Notes: generated by a model not told the origin, from the sequence alone. A DNA stretch of 64,000 bases from Hymenobacter sp. DG25A (GCF_001280305.1 NZ_CP012623.1:3162001-3226000), one strand, 5' to 3'; positions 52,527 to 60,572 are shown, numbered from the stretch's first letter. Made by a program: numbers and translations.

Positions 52527-53702
52527 ATGATGTCGTTGATTGAAGTTCGTACTGCCGACGAGCAGCGCCTGTTCCGGGATATGCCGGAACGCCTCTACCA
52601 GCAGCACCCCCAGTGGATTCGCCCCTTAGATAACGACATCGAAGCCACCTTTGACCCGGCACGTAACTCTAATTTCGCGCATGGCGAGGCCATTCGCTGG
52701 ATACTGACTAATGCGCAGGGCGAGCCCATCGGGCGGGTGGCGGCCTTTATCAACCACCACAATGCCCACACCGATACCACCCTACCCACCGGCGGCATGG
52801 GCTTTTTTGAGTGCACGGATGATCAGGCGGCCGCCAATCAGCTTTTTGAAGCCTGCCAAAGCTGGCTGACGGCGCGGGGCATGCAGGCCATGGACGGCCC
52901 CATCAACTTTGGGGAGCGGGACCGGTTCTGGGGGCTGCTCACAGATGGCTTCACGGAGCCAAACTATGGCATGTTCTACCACCCACCCTACTATCAGCAG
53001 CTGTTTGAGCAGTATGGCTTTCAGGTGTATTTCAAGCAGTACACCTGTTTTCGGGAGGTAGCCGCGCCGCTACATGCCAGCTTTCACAAAACCGCCGAGC
53101 GCTATGCCACCGAGCACCCCGAGTTCCGCTTTGCGCACGCCAACGGGCAGGACGCAGAGCGCATGGCCCGGGACTTTCACCACGTGTATAACCTGGCCTG
53201 GGCCAACCATTCCGGCATTAGTGCCATGCCGCTGGAGAAAGCGCGCAACCTCATTAAGCAACTACAGCCCATTCTGGATGAGCGGCTGCTGTGGTTTGCT
53301 TACCACCACGATGAGCCCGTGGCCTTTTTTGTGAGCCTGCCGGAGCTAAACCAGATTTTCAAGCACGTAGGCCCCCGCCTTAACCTTACGGGCAAGCTTC
53401 GCTTTTTGTATGAGCGGTGGCGCTACCAGCGGCGGCAGCCCAAGAAAATGTTTGGGGTGATATTTGGCGTGGTGCCGGCCTGGCAGGGCAAGGGAGTAGA
53501 GTCGGCCATGATGGTGCATGCGCAGCAGCAGTTTATGCAAGCCGGCTACACGGAAATTGAGATGAACTGGATTGGCGACTTCAATCCCCGCATGCTGGCC
53601 ATTATCCGGTCTATTGGCGCGCGCATCTTCAAAACCCACATTACCTACCGCAAGCTGTTTGACCCCACACGCCCCTTTGAGCGCTGCCCCATTATTCGGT
53701 GA
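52527..53702 (+). CDS. GNAT-fold N-acyltransferase-like protein
   Basis: 391 residues from the ATG at 52527 (the frame opens at a TTG 12 bases earlier). It resembles the two-domain GNAT-like proteins of Bacteroidota: MSLIEVRTADEQRLFRDMPE, HPQWIRPLDNDIEATFDPAR, GPINFGERDRFWGLLTDGF and, at the end, MFGVIFGVVPAWQGKGVESA then NWIGDFNPRMLAIIRSIGAR, where QGKG matches the acetyl-CoA pyrophosphate loop. The substrate is unknown. It is last in the plus-strand run after the glycosyltransferases (75-base gap), so a role in modifying the same glycan is possible, though unproven. Confidence 0.83.
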   Translation: MMSLIEVRTADEQRLFRDMPERLYQQHPQWIRPLDNDIEATFDPARNSNFAHGEAIRWILTNAQGEPIGRVAAFINHHNAHTDTTLPTGGMGFFECTDDQAAANQLFEACQSWLTARGMQAMDGPINFGERDRFWGLLTDGFTEPNYGMFYHPPYYQQLFEQYGFQVYFKQYTCFREVAAPLHASFHKTAERYATEHPEFRFAHANGQDAERMARDFHHVYNLAWANHSGISAMPLEKARNLIKQLQPILDERLLWFAYHHDEPVAFFVSLPELNQIFKHVGPRLNLTGKLRFLYERWRYQRRQPKKMFGVIFGVVPAWQGKGVESAMMVHAQQQFMQAGYTEIEMNWIGDFNPRMLAIIRSIGARIFKTHITYRKLFDPTRPFERCPIIR

Positions 53703-53706
53703 GGTA

Positions 53707-53777
53707 GTGAAATAGGGCGTTTGCAGGTCGGTTAGTACTTCTTACTCAAAACCAGACCAGCAAACGCTTTATTTCAC
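53707..53777. terminator. Long bidirectional hairpin between GNAT gene and coaE
   Basis: GTGAAATAGGGCGTTTGC (53707-53724) pairs with GCAAACGCTTTATTTCAC (53760-53777) with two mismatches; AGGTCGGTT / AACCAGACC pair further in. Its right arm covers the last codons of coaE. Confidence 0.8.
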
Positions 53778-54374
53778 CATTTCACCCATCAGTTGCTGAT
53801 GAATTGCCAGCACCTGCGGTATCACCAGATGGGTATCGTCGTTGTAGACTACAAAATCGGCGCGCTGCAGCTTTTCCTCTTCGCTTAGCTGCTTGCCCAT
53901 AATGCTGAGCACGTCATCGGCGGTGCGGTGCGGGTCGCGGCGCAGTACGCGGGCGTGGCGCACCTCAGAGGGGGCAAAAACGGTAATAATCTGGTCGAGC
54001 TGCCGGTAGGCGCCGGATTCATACAGCAAGGCCGCTTCCTTCAGCACATAGGGATGCTGCTGGGTTTGCTGCCGGGTGGCCCACTGTTCAAAGTCGCGGC
54101 CTACGTGGGGGTGCACCAGGGCATTGAGGGCGGCCAGCTGCGCGGGGTCCTGGAACACGCGCCGGGCGAGGTAAGTGCGGTCCAGCTGACCTTCGGCCGT
54201 GAAGGTAGCCGCGCCGAAAGCTGTTATTAACTCGGTGCGCAGCACCGCGTCGTGGGCCATTATCCACTTAGCCCGGGCGTCAGAATCGTACACCGGCACG
54301 CCCAGCACCTGAAACAGACGACAGACTACGCTTTTGCCGGAGCCAATACCGCCGGTTATCCCAATGCGGCGCAT
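53769..54374 (-). CDS. coaE: Dephospho-CoA kinase
   Basis: 201 residues, standard length. It phosphorylates the ribose 3'-OH of dephospho-CoA, the last step of CoA synthesis. P-loop in RIGITGGIGSGKSVVCRLFQ; VPVYDSDARAKWIM and LVHPHVGRDFEQW follow, and the lid region is RVLRRDPHRTADDV. It is last of a minus-strand run with ybbR (2-base gap), yajC and the DUF1573 gene, an arrangement common in Bacteroidota. Confidence 0.95.
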   Translation of the reverse strand: MRRIGITGGIGSGKSVVCRLFQVLGVPVYDSDARAKWIMAHDAVLRTELITAFGAATFTAEGQLDRTYLARRVFQDPAQLAALNALVHPHVGRDFEQWATRQQTQQHPYVLKEAALLYESGAYRQLDQIITVFAPSEVRHARVLRRDPHRTADDVLSIMGKQLSEEEKLQRADFVVYNDDTHLVIPQVLAIHQQLMGEMVK

Positions 54375-54376
54375 GC

Positions 54377-55324
54377 TTATTTCTTAGGCGAAGTGAGCGA
54401 CACATGCACCACCGGTGTCAGGAGCCGTGCCCCCCGGATTGGGGATTTGGTGGGCGTGAGCAGGGGTTGCAGGGTAGAATCGGCGGCGTGCAGCTGCCCA
54501 TAATCCAGCAGTACCCGCACCTGCGCCAGATCGAGGCGGGCGGTGTCTTCCCGGAAGCTTTGTACCTCTACCAGCATGCGTACCGGGCGGATGGTGTAGG
54601 CCTGCCCGATAGGGAAATTGTGCAGCTCCGGCATCACCGATACCACCCGGTTGACCAGGGGCCGGGGCTGCAGCCGGATATGCACATCCTGCACATCGGT
54701 AGTAACCAGCTTGGGCCCGCCAATGGGCACCCGAATGGAGCCACTGCTGCTGCCAGCCGGGGCCTGGGGCAAATGCACCAGATAGGGGCTGCTCAGGCGC
54801 GATACCACCCGGGAAGGCCCCCGGAAGGAGATGCTCTCCGGAGAAAACTGGGCCAGAAAAGGCAGCGCCGTACCGTCGGCAGACGGGCTCAGCATCAGGG
54901 GCAGCCGGCGCGTCACCAGCCGGTCGAACTCCACGAAAATAGTGTCGGTGAGGACGTAGTTGAGCTGCATGCCTTCCATAGCACCCATCAGCGCTGGGCG
55001 CAGGGCGGTGCCCGGCAGAAATTTGGTGCCGGGCAGGCGGCCCAGCACAATTTCGGCCGGGCGCACGTCCAGCTTCAGGTTTTTACGCAGCAGCTTCCAA
55101 CCCCGGGCCGTTACGTTTACGGCTACCTCCGGGGGCAACGGCTGCACCGGAATATACTTCCGGGCATCGTAGCGCCACACCACCGGGTAGGCAATGCGCG
55201 TGGTGTATACCTTGTTGAGGGCGTTGAGCATCCAGAACGTGGAAGCGGCCAGAAAGCACGCCGTTACGGCCCGCCAATAGCTCCGCTCCTGGCCCACAAA
55301 GGGGCGCACAAACCAGCGGGCCAT
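54377..55324 (-). CDS. YbbR/CdaR-like domain protein
   Basis: 315 residues from the ATG at 55324; a GTG at 55348 is an alternative. One membrane helix (AVTACFLAASTFWMLNALNK, residues about 19-38) is followed by a long extracytoplasmic region built of YbbR-type beta domains (YPVVWRYDARKYIPVQPLPP; LSPSADGTALPFL). In Bacillota CdaR regulates CdaA, a diadenylate cyclase; in Bacteroidota the role is unclear. Its operon position between yajC and coaE is typical. The stop is 2 bases from the coaE start, so translation may be coupled. Confidence 0.85.
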   Translation of the reverse strand: MARWFVRPFVGQERSYWRAVTACFLAASTFWMLNALNKVYTTRIAYPVVWRYDARKYIPVQPLPPEVAVNVTARGWKLLRKNLKLDVRPAEIVLGRLPGTKFLPGTALRPALMGAMEGMQLNYVLTDTIFVEFDRLVTRRLPLMLSPSADGTALPFLAQFSPESISFRGPSRVVSRLSSPYLVHLPQAPAGSSSGSIRVPIGGPKLVTTDVQDVHIRLQPRPLVNRVVSVMPELHNFPIGQAYTIRPVRMLVEVQSFREDTARLDLAQVRVLLDYGQLHAADSTLQPLLTPTKSPIRGARLLTPVVHVSLTSPKK

Positions 55325-55367
55325 ATGACGAACATTCAGGAGCGACACACCACAAACAAGCTATAAA

Positions 55368-55697
55368 TCAGGACTCAGAAACCATAACGGCCTCCGGCTG
55401 TGCCGCGCCGCCAACCTGGCGGGCAATGGCCGAGCGGTCGAAGCGCAGCTTGGTGCCGCGGTCTACTTCCAGCACTACGGTTTCCGGGGTTAGCTCTACC
55501 ACCTTGCCGTGCAGGCCACCAATAGTTACCACCTGCATGCCTTTGGCTACCGCCTCCCGGAATTGCTTGGCCTCTTTAGAGCGGCGCTGCTGCGGCCGGA
55601 TCATAAAGAAATACACCACCAGACCAATGGCAATGGGAAACAACAGCGACGTAAAACCTTCGCCGGCCGGAGCCTGCAGCAACAATGTAAGAAACAT
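55368..55697 (-). CDS. yajC: Sec translocon accessory subunit YajC
   Basis: 109 residues with one membrane helix near the N-terminus: FTSLLFPIAIGLVVYFFMIR, then the family hallmark PQQRRSKEAKQFREAVAKG. The cytoplasmic domain has VVTIGGLHGKVVELTPETVV and a hydrophilic tail. It associates with SecDF. It lies upstream of ybbR and downstream of the DUF1573 gene on the same strand. An N-terminal segment of 14 residues before the helix is usual. Confidence 0.95.
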   Translation of the reverse strand: MFLTLLLQAPAGEGFTSLLFPIAIGLVVYFFMIRPQQRRSKEAKQFREAVAKGMQVVTIGGLHGKVVELTPETVVLEVDRGTKLRFDRSAIARQVGGAAQPEAVMVSES

Positions 55698-55795
55698 GGG
55701 TAAGCGAACAGAATGAGAAAAATAAAGAAAGAGGGCACCGCCGGCTACTGTGGTAGCATACCGCGCCCTCTCGCCTTCAGGATTCGAGTTACAAA

Positions 55796-56317
55796 TTATT
55801 TCCGAACAGGGCCCTGACCACCATCCGACAGGATGTTGGCCCGGATGGCAATTTTGGTTACGCTGGGCTGCGTATTGCCCTGCACCGAAATTTCTTTGTT
55901 CTGAATCCCGGTTTTGCCCTGGCTGTTAAACTGCACATCAATAGTGCCTTTGCCGCCGGGGGCAATGGGGTCTTTGGTCCAGTTAGGCGTGGTGCACCCG
56001 CAGGAGGCAATGGCATTTTCAATCAGCAGCGGGCTTTTGCCCGTGTTGGTGAAGCTGAAAGTGTGCTTTACAATGGCGCCGGGCTTGATGTCACCAAAGT
56101 CAAACTCGTTTTCGGCGAAGGTCATGACCGGAGCGTTGGGGTTGGGCGCTTCGGTGTCGCTGGCTACGTTGGGGTTGTCTACGGTGGGGTTGGCGGCGGC
56201 TTCGTTGGCGGCAGCGTTCATGCCCTCAACACCGGCTTCAGCAGGCTTGTCCTGGCTGCAGGAGCCCATCAATAATACACCGGAAAGCAGGAAAGCGGAA
56301 AGGAGTGTGCGTTTCAT
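55796..56317 (-). CDS. DUF1573 lipoprotein
   Basis: 173 residues from the ATG at 56317. LLSGVLLMGSC is a lipobox with Cys at residue 20. A Pro/Ala/Asn-rich linker (NEAAANPTVDNPNVASDTEA) precedes the DUF1573 immunoglobulin-like domain: FAENEFDFGDIKPGAIVKHT, GKSPLLIENAIASCGCTTPN and PIAPGGKGTIDVQFNSQGK. The C-G-C-T-x-P motif is diagnostic. The function is not known; it is exported and often precedes yajC. A well-spaced promoter is found upstream. Confidence 0.9.
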   Translation of the reverse strand: MKRTLLSAFLLSGVLLMGSCSQDKPAEAGVEGMNAAANEAAANPTVDNPNVASDTEAPNPNAPVMTFAENEFDFGDIKPGAIVKHTFSFTNTGKSPLLIENAIASCGCTTPNWTKDPIAPGGKGTIDVQFNSQGKTGIQNKEISVQGNTQPSVTKIAIRANILSDGGQGPVRK

Positions 56318-56392
56318 AGAAAGAGAACAATAACTGCCCGCAGGCAGATTTTCAGTTAAAACAACGTTTGAAAGTACTAATGTAAGTCGCCC

Positions 56393-56422
56393 CAAATATA
56401 AACCCGAAAGCCCTTCCGCCAA
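56393..56422 (-). promoter_or_regulatory. Promoter of the DUF1573-yajC-ybbR-coaE block
   Basis: On the minus strand: TTG (56420-56422), 19-base spacer, then TATATTTG (56393-56400), a good match to TTTG-N19-TAnnTTTG. It lies 76 bases upstream of the DUF1573 start and overlaps the terminator of the upstream isocitrate dehydrogenase gene. Confidence 0.65.
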
Positions 56423-56460
56423 TTCCCATCGGCAACGACAGAAACCGCAGAAGGGCTTTC
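56405..56460 (-). terminator. Terminator of the isocitrate dehydrogenase gene
   Basis: GAAAGCCCTTC / GAAGGGCTTTC, an 11-bp stem with a 34-base loop, on the minus strand followed by GGGTTTATATTT. The long loop makes it a weak terminator. Confidence 0.55.
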
Positions 56461-56478
56461 AGAATCAGGCCGTAACCG

Positions 56479-57480
56479 CTAGGCCAGGTTGTCAATAATG
56501 GCCTGGGCAAACTCGCTGGTAGAAGCCTGGCCGCCCAGGTCGCCGGTGCACTTCTCTTTGGTTTTGAGGGTAGCTTCCAGAGCTTTCTGGATGCGGTCGG
56601 CGTGCTGGTGCTCGCCCAGGTGGTGGAGCATCATCAGGGCCGAGCGCAGCAGGGCGGTGGGGTTGGCTTTGCCCTGGCCGGCAATATCGGGGGCAGAGCC
56701 GTGTACGGCTTCAAAAATGGCCATGTCGTCGCCGATGTTGGCGCCGGCTACCACACCCAGGCCGCCTACCAGGCCGGCGCAGAGGTCAGAGAGAATGTCG
56801 CCGAACAGGTTCGTCGTCACTACCACGTCAAACTGCTCGGGCTTGTTCACCAGCTGCATGCACATGTTGTCGATGATCTTGTCCTCGAACACAATCTGCG
56901 GAAACTCGGTGGCGGCTTCCTTGCAGGCATTCAGCATTAGGGTGCCGGCCATTTTCAGGATGTTGGCTTTGTGGGCCAGCGTTACCTTTTTGCGGCCGTG
57001 CTTTGCAGCGTAGGCAAAGGCCGCGCGGCAGATTTTGCGCGAGCCATTTACCGTAATGCGGTTAAATGAGTCGGAGATACCCAGGCGCTCATCATACACT
57101 TCCAGCCCGGAATACAGGCCTTCGGTGTTCTCGCGGAACAGCACCAGGTCCACGCCGGCGTAGCGGGAGGTAATGCCCTCGGTGGTCTGGGCCGGGCGCA
57201 CGTTCTGGTACAAATCGTACTTCTGACGCAGCGTGATGTTGATGCTGCGGAAGCCTTTGCCCACGGGCGTGGTGATGGGGCCTTTCAGGGCCACCCGGTT
57301 GCGCTCCAAAGAGTCCAGCAGCGTCTGCGGAATCAGCTCGCCCGACTGGTCAAACGTGGTCTGACCGGCGTTCTGCTCTTCCCATTGCACGGGCACCTGC
57401 GCGGCGGAAAAAATGTCAATAACCGCTTTGGTGATTTCCGGCCCGATGCCGTCGCCGGGAATGAGGGTGATGGTATGCAT
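56479..57480 (-). CDS. NAD-type isocitrate dehydrogenase, IDH3-like
   Basis: 333 residues of the isocitrate/isopropylmalate dehydrogenase family. ITLIPGDGIGPEITKAV opens the fold. The substrate-binding region is KGFRSINITLRQKYDLYQNV and RENTEGLYSGLEVYDE; the catalytic Lys in HKANILKMAGTLM; metal-binding Asp residues in TTNLFGDILSDLCAGLVGGL. The dinucleotide end (HGSAPDIAGQGKANPTALLR) is of the NAD-dependent type. Length and motifs fit isocitrate over isopropylmalate. It separates ytxH/nusB from the DUF1573-yajC block. Confidence 0.9.
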   Translation of the reverse strand: MHTITLIPGDGIGPEITKAVIDIFSAAQVPVQWEEQNAGQTTFDQSGELIPQTLLDSLERNRVALKGPITTPVGKGFRSINITLRQKYDLYQNVRPAQTTEGITSRYAGVDLVLFRENTEGLYSGLEVYDERLGISDSFNRITVNGSRKICRAAFAYAAKHGRKKVTLAHKANILKMAGTLMLNACKEAATEFPQIVFEDKIIDNMCMQLVNKPEQFDVVVTTNLFGDILSDLCAGLVGGLGVVAGANIGDDMAIFEAVHGSAPDIAGQGKANPTALLRSALMMLHHLGEHQHADRIQKALEATLKTKEKCTGDLGGQASTSEFAQAIIDNLA

Positions 57481-57505
57481 GACGAATGAATATGCGAAAA
57501 GAAAA

Positions 57506-57582
57506 AATGTGAAAAATGTGAAGCGTGGCTACGTGTTGGCTTGGCACCCGCACATCAGCACATACTTCCCATTTTTCACATT
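57506..57582. terminator. Hairpin between IDH and YtxH genes
   Basis: AATGTGAAAAATG (57506-57518) pairs perfectly with CATTTTTCACATT (57570-57582), 13 bp around a 51-base loop. It likely terminates the ytxH-like transcript (minus strand). Confidence 0.5.
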
Positions 57583-57591
57583 CCGTTAAAA

Positions 57592-57906
57592 TTACAGCGT
57601 GGAGCGGCGGGAGTTAATCTGATTGATAAGCTGATCAACATCTCCCAGCAGCTGCTCGGCTTTGTCCTTGGCGTCGCGGATGACGCGCTGGCCTTCCGAT
57701 TTGGCCGAGGACGGCGCGTTTTCGTTGCGGCTGGTCACGAGGCTTTCGGTGAGGTCGGCCAGGGTCTCGCGGTATTTTTCGAGCTTATAGCTGAGCCAGC
57801 TGCGGGTTTCGCGGCCTTTTTCGGGGGCGTATAGAATGCCGAGAACGGCCCCGGTGAGGGCGCCGCCTGCAAAGCACAAGATGCCGGTAGTGGTTTTGCT
57901 ACCCAT
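57592..57906 (-). CDS. YtxH-like small membrane protein
   Basis: 104 residues. The N-terminus ILCFAGGALTGAVLGILYAP followed by EKGRETRSWLSYKLEKYRET is the YtxH pattern: a glycine-rich hydrophobic segment, then Ala-Pro-x-x-Gly and an amphipathic helix. The C-terminal half is a charged coiled coil ending NQINSRRSTL. YtxH-like proteins are stress-associated with unclear function. Next to nusB (91-base gap) on the same strand. Confidence 0.85.
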   Translation of the reverse strand: MGSKTTTGILCFAGGALTGAVLGILYAPEKGRETRSWLSYKLEKYRETLADLTESLVTSRNENAPSSAKSEGQRVIRDAKDKAEQLLGDVDQLINQINSRRSTL

Positions 57907-57997
57907 AGTGCGGAAAACGTGGCGTGGTGGGAATAGGAGAATACGGATGAATGGTAGGTAGGCTCAACGGTTCCGGCGCACCGGAGGTTGCCGTCGG

Positions 57998-59182
57998 CTA
58001 CTGGTTATCCAGCAACCCGCGGCCTGACTTACGGATAGCGCCGCTGGCCGTCAGGTCCTGCGCCAATTTATCCAGAATACCGTTCACAAACTGCTTGCTC
58101 TTGGGAGTACTGTAATTCTTGCTGATTTCAATGTACTCGTTGATGGTCACTTTCACCGGAATAGCCCGGAAAGAGTGCATCTCGCACAAGGCCATTTTCA
58201 GGATAATCTTGTCGGTGAGGGCTACGCGCTCCACGTCCCAGTTCTGCACGGAGTCGGCAATGAGCTTTTCGTACTGCTCATCGGCCTCCATGGTCTGCTT
58301 GTAGAGAGCCTCGGCAAACTCCTTGTCCTCCTGCCAGTTAGCCGACAGGGACATGAGCTCCAGGTTTTCGTCGGCCTGCTCGTCCAGCATTTTCAGCGTC
58401 TTCATCACCAGGTTTTTCACCACGGAGCGGTTTTCCTCCCAATTCAGGTCGTCTTCTTCCAGCCAGGCCGGCAGGGCCTCGCCTTTGAACACGTATTCCT
58501 TGTAGAGGTGCTTCACCATTTCCTGATCCTCGGCGTAGGAGCCGGCCGGGGCGGCCAGGTAGCTCTGCAGCTCGGCATCGTTGCGGATTTCGTTGCGCCA
58601 GGCCCGGCGCAGGGCCTCCATCTCATCCTCGCCGCCCCAGTGCAGGGTGCGCCGAATGGTGAGGTCCAGCAGCTGCTTGTTCTCGGCCAGCTTCTGCAGC
58701 ACCTGGTTTTCTTCCAGGCGCGTGGTATCCAGGCGCTGCTCCTTGGGCGCGGTGTAGCGCCGCGACTCGCGGTTTTTCTCCTCCTCAAATACCTGCAGCA
58801 AGGCCGTAGGCAGGTTCAGCAGGTGAATGTACTGGTCATGAATGCTCTCGGCCGCGTGCACCATCTGCCCGCCAAAGAAAGTACCATCCTTGGCCTTGGC
58901 CTTCTTATAGTACTTGATGGCATCCTGCACGGCGTCGTTTACCTCCTTGTCGTCCAGGGGCTCCGGCTCTTCGCCGGTTTTCAGCCAGTCCTTGAAGATA
59001 ACTTCCGCCATCTTCTGCTGGCCTTTCAGCACCTTGCGGTCCTGGGGCTCGGGCGAGTTCAGGTCCGGCGCAAAGGCATCCGCAATGCGGTCAAGGGCCA
59101 GGGAGGCATCGGACCCAATGGCCTGCTGATAGGCATAGAGGGCCTGCATGACTTTAATGCGGAGCGTGCGACGATTGAGCAT
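57998..59182 (-). CDS. nusB: Transcription antitermination factor NusB, extended form
   Basis: 394 residues, more than twice the length of E. coli NusB. The N-terminus MLNRRTLRIKVMQALYAYQQ matches NusB. A large insertion/linker region (about residues 30-265) contains charged helices, before the second half of the fold returns at AEALYKQTMEADEQYEKLIA, DKIILKMALCEMHSFRAIPV and KVTINEYIEISKNYSTPKSK then QFVNGILDKL, the RNA-binding part. Extended NusB is typical of Bacteroidota. It binds boxA RNA with NusE in rRNA transcription. It begins the minus-strand run leading to coaE. Confidence 0.93.
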   Translation of the reverse strand: MLNRRTLRIKVMQALYAYQQAIGSDASLALDRIADAFAPDLNSPEPQDRKVLKGQQKMAEVIFKDWLKTGEEPEPLDDKEVNDAVQDAIKYYKKAKAKDGTFFGGQMVHAAESIHDQYIHLLNLPTALLQVFEEEKNRESRRYTAPKEQRLDTTRLEENQVLQKLAENKQLLDLTIRRTLHWGGEDEMEALRRAWRNEIRNDAELQSYLAAPAGSYAEDQEMVKHLYKEYVFKGEALPAWLEEDDLNWEENRSVVKNLVMKTLKMLDEQADENLELMSLSANWQEDKEFAEALYKQTMEADEQYEKLIADSVQNWDVERVALTDKIILKMALCEMHSFRAIPVKVTINEYIEISKNYSTPKSKQFVNGILDKLAQDLTASGAIRKSGRGLLDNQ

Positions 59183-59224
59183 TCTTGTTGGTGAAGATGT
59201 GAGTTGGTGAGAGGAAGAAACAGG

Positions 59225-59274
59225 GAGTTTGATGATCTGATAACGCAGTCCTGCGCCACTGGAACATCAAACTC
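59225..59274. terminator. Hairpin upstream of nusB, terminating the Leu-dehydrogenase gene
   Basis: GAGTTTGATG (59225-59234) and CATCAAACTC (59265-59274) form a 10-bp stem with a 30-base loop, and wider TTGGTGAGA / TCTCACCAA pairing extends it on both sides. It lies between the dehydrogenase stop and the nusB start on the minus strand. Confidence 0.6.
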
Positions 59275-59303
59275 ACCATTTCTCTATTTCACCATCTCAC
59301 CAA

Positions 59304-60395
59304 TTAGTAAGTGGATTTAACCTTACCGATGGCGGCGATGCGCTCCTCAGCCTGCCGAATGGCAGCGGCCTGTGGATGCGTCCCCTCCTGCTCGGCTTTT
59401 TCAAGCACCTGCGTGGTGAAATCGTAAATTTTCTCGGTCTGGGTGAGGGCCGACTGGCGGCTGCCGCCAATCACCTCGGAGTACACATTGATCAGGCCAC
59501 CGGCGTTGATCAGGAAATCGGGGGCGTAGATGATGCCGCGCTCTACCAGCGCCGGGCCGTGCACATTTTCGTCCTGCAGCTGGTTGTTGGCGCAGCCGGC
59601 AATAACTCTGCACTTCAAACGGTCCAGGGTATCATCGTTGATGGTGGCACCCAGCGCGCACGGCGAGTAGATGTCCACGTTCTGGTCGTAGATTTCCTCC
59701 AGACCCACGGCTACCGCCTTAAACTTGGCAGCGGCTTCAATGGCGCGGTCTTCGTAGTAATCGGTCAGAATGATTTTGGCGCCTTCCTTGGAAAGATGCT
59801 CCAGCAGGTAGGTACCCACGTGGCCCACGCCCTGCACGGCAATGCGCTTACCGGCCAGAGAGTCGGAGCCGAATGCCTTTTTCGCGGCGGCCTTCATGCC
59901 CATGTAGGTGCCGTAAGCCGTTACCGGCGAGGGGTCGCCGGAGCCGCCCATGCTCTCGGGCAGGCCGGCCACGTGCTTGGTTTCCATCCGGATGTACTCC
60001 ATGTCCTTGGTGGTCATGTTCACATCTTCGGCGGTGATGTACTTGCCGTTGAGGTTCTGCACGAAGCGGCCGAATTTGCGCAGCAGGGCTTCGTTTTTCA
60101 GCGTTTTGGCATCCCCAATAATCACGGCTTTGCCACCGCCCAGGTTCAGGCCGGAAATGGCCGCCTTGTAGGTCATGCCGCGCGAGAGGCGCAATACATC
60201 CTTCAGGGCTTCCGCATCAGAAGCGTAGTGCCACATGCGGGTGCCGCCCAGGGCCGGGCCCAGTACGGTATTGTGAATGCCGATGATGGCGCGCAGACCG
60301 GTGTCCTTGTCGTGGCAGAACACGACTTGTTCGTGCTCGTGCTCGGCAATCTGACCAAAGATGGACGCGGGAGCCAGGGTTTGAATTTCAACCAT
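59304..60395 (-). CDS. Leucine dehydrogenase-like Glu/Leu/Phe/Val dehydrogenase
   Basis: 363 residues from the ATG at 60395 (MVEIQTLAPASIFGQIAEHE); the longer open frame upstream is not family-like. It matches the short leucine/valine dehydrogenase branch: GPALGGTRMWHYASDAEALK, the catalytic Lys region KAAISGLNLGGGKAVIIGDA and IAVQGVGHVGTYLLEHLSKE. The C-terminal half has GCANNQLQD and PDFLINAGGLINVYSEV. It oxidatively deaminates branched-chain amino acids to 2-keto acids. It is the third member of the family in the window. No adjacent branched-chain pathway gene is seen. Confidence 0.9.
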   Translation of the reverse strand: MVEIQTLAPASIFGQIAEHEHEQVVFCHDKDTGLRAIIGIHNTVLGPALGGTRMWHYASDAEALKDVLRLSRGMTYKAAISGLNLGGGKAVIIGDAKTLKNEALLRKFGRFVQNLNGKYITAEDVNMTTKDMEYIRMETKHVAGLPESMGGSGDPSPVTAYGTYMGMKAAAKKAFGSDSLAGKRIAVQGVGHVGTYLLEHLSKEGAKIILTDYYEDRAIEAAAKFKAVAVGLEEIYDQNVDIYSPCALGATINDDTLDRLKCRVIAGCANNQLQDENVHGPALVERGIIYAPDFLINAGGLINVYSEVIGGSRQSALTQTEKIYDFTTQVLEKAEQEGTHPQAAAIRQAEERIAAIGKVKSTY

Positions 60396-60464
60396 GCGGG
60401 TGGAATGTTTGAAAAAGGGTGGGTGGGAAAATTTGGGTGGGAAACCGTAAGGGCCGGCTTGTTG

Positions 60465-60472
60465 TATCTTTG
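60465..60472 (+). promoter_or_regulatory. -7 box upstream of the ABC exporter
   Basis: TATCTTTG, an exact TAnnTTTG match, about 100 bases before the exporter start. No -33 TTTG with ideal spacing; one lies 29 bases upstream (60432-60435). Confidence 0.45.
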
Positions 60473-60572
60473 TCAACACGACAATACCGCCCCCGCAATT
60501 CGGGTGCAAAAGTAACCCGTTTTTCTGACTCCGGCACCCTATCAGCTATGTACAAGCTTATGGCGTCGGAGG

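Noticed and set aside
58175..60515. Two long plus-strand frames opposite nusB and the leucine dehydrogenase-like gene
   Set aside because: Antisense shadows; translations are Val/His/Gln/Leu-rich and lack domain features, while both minus-strand genes have clear family motifs.
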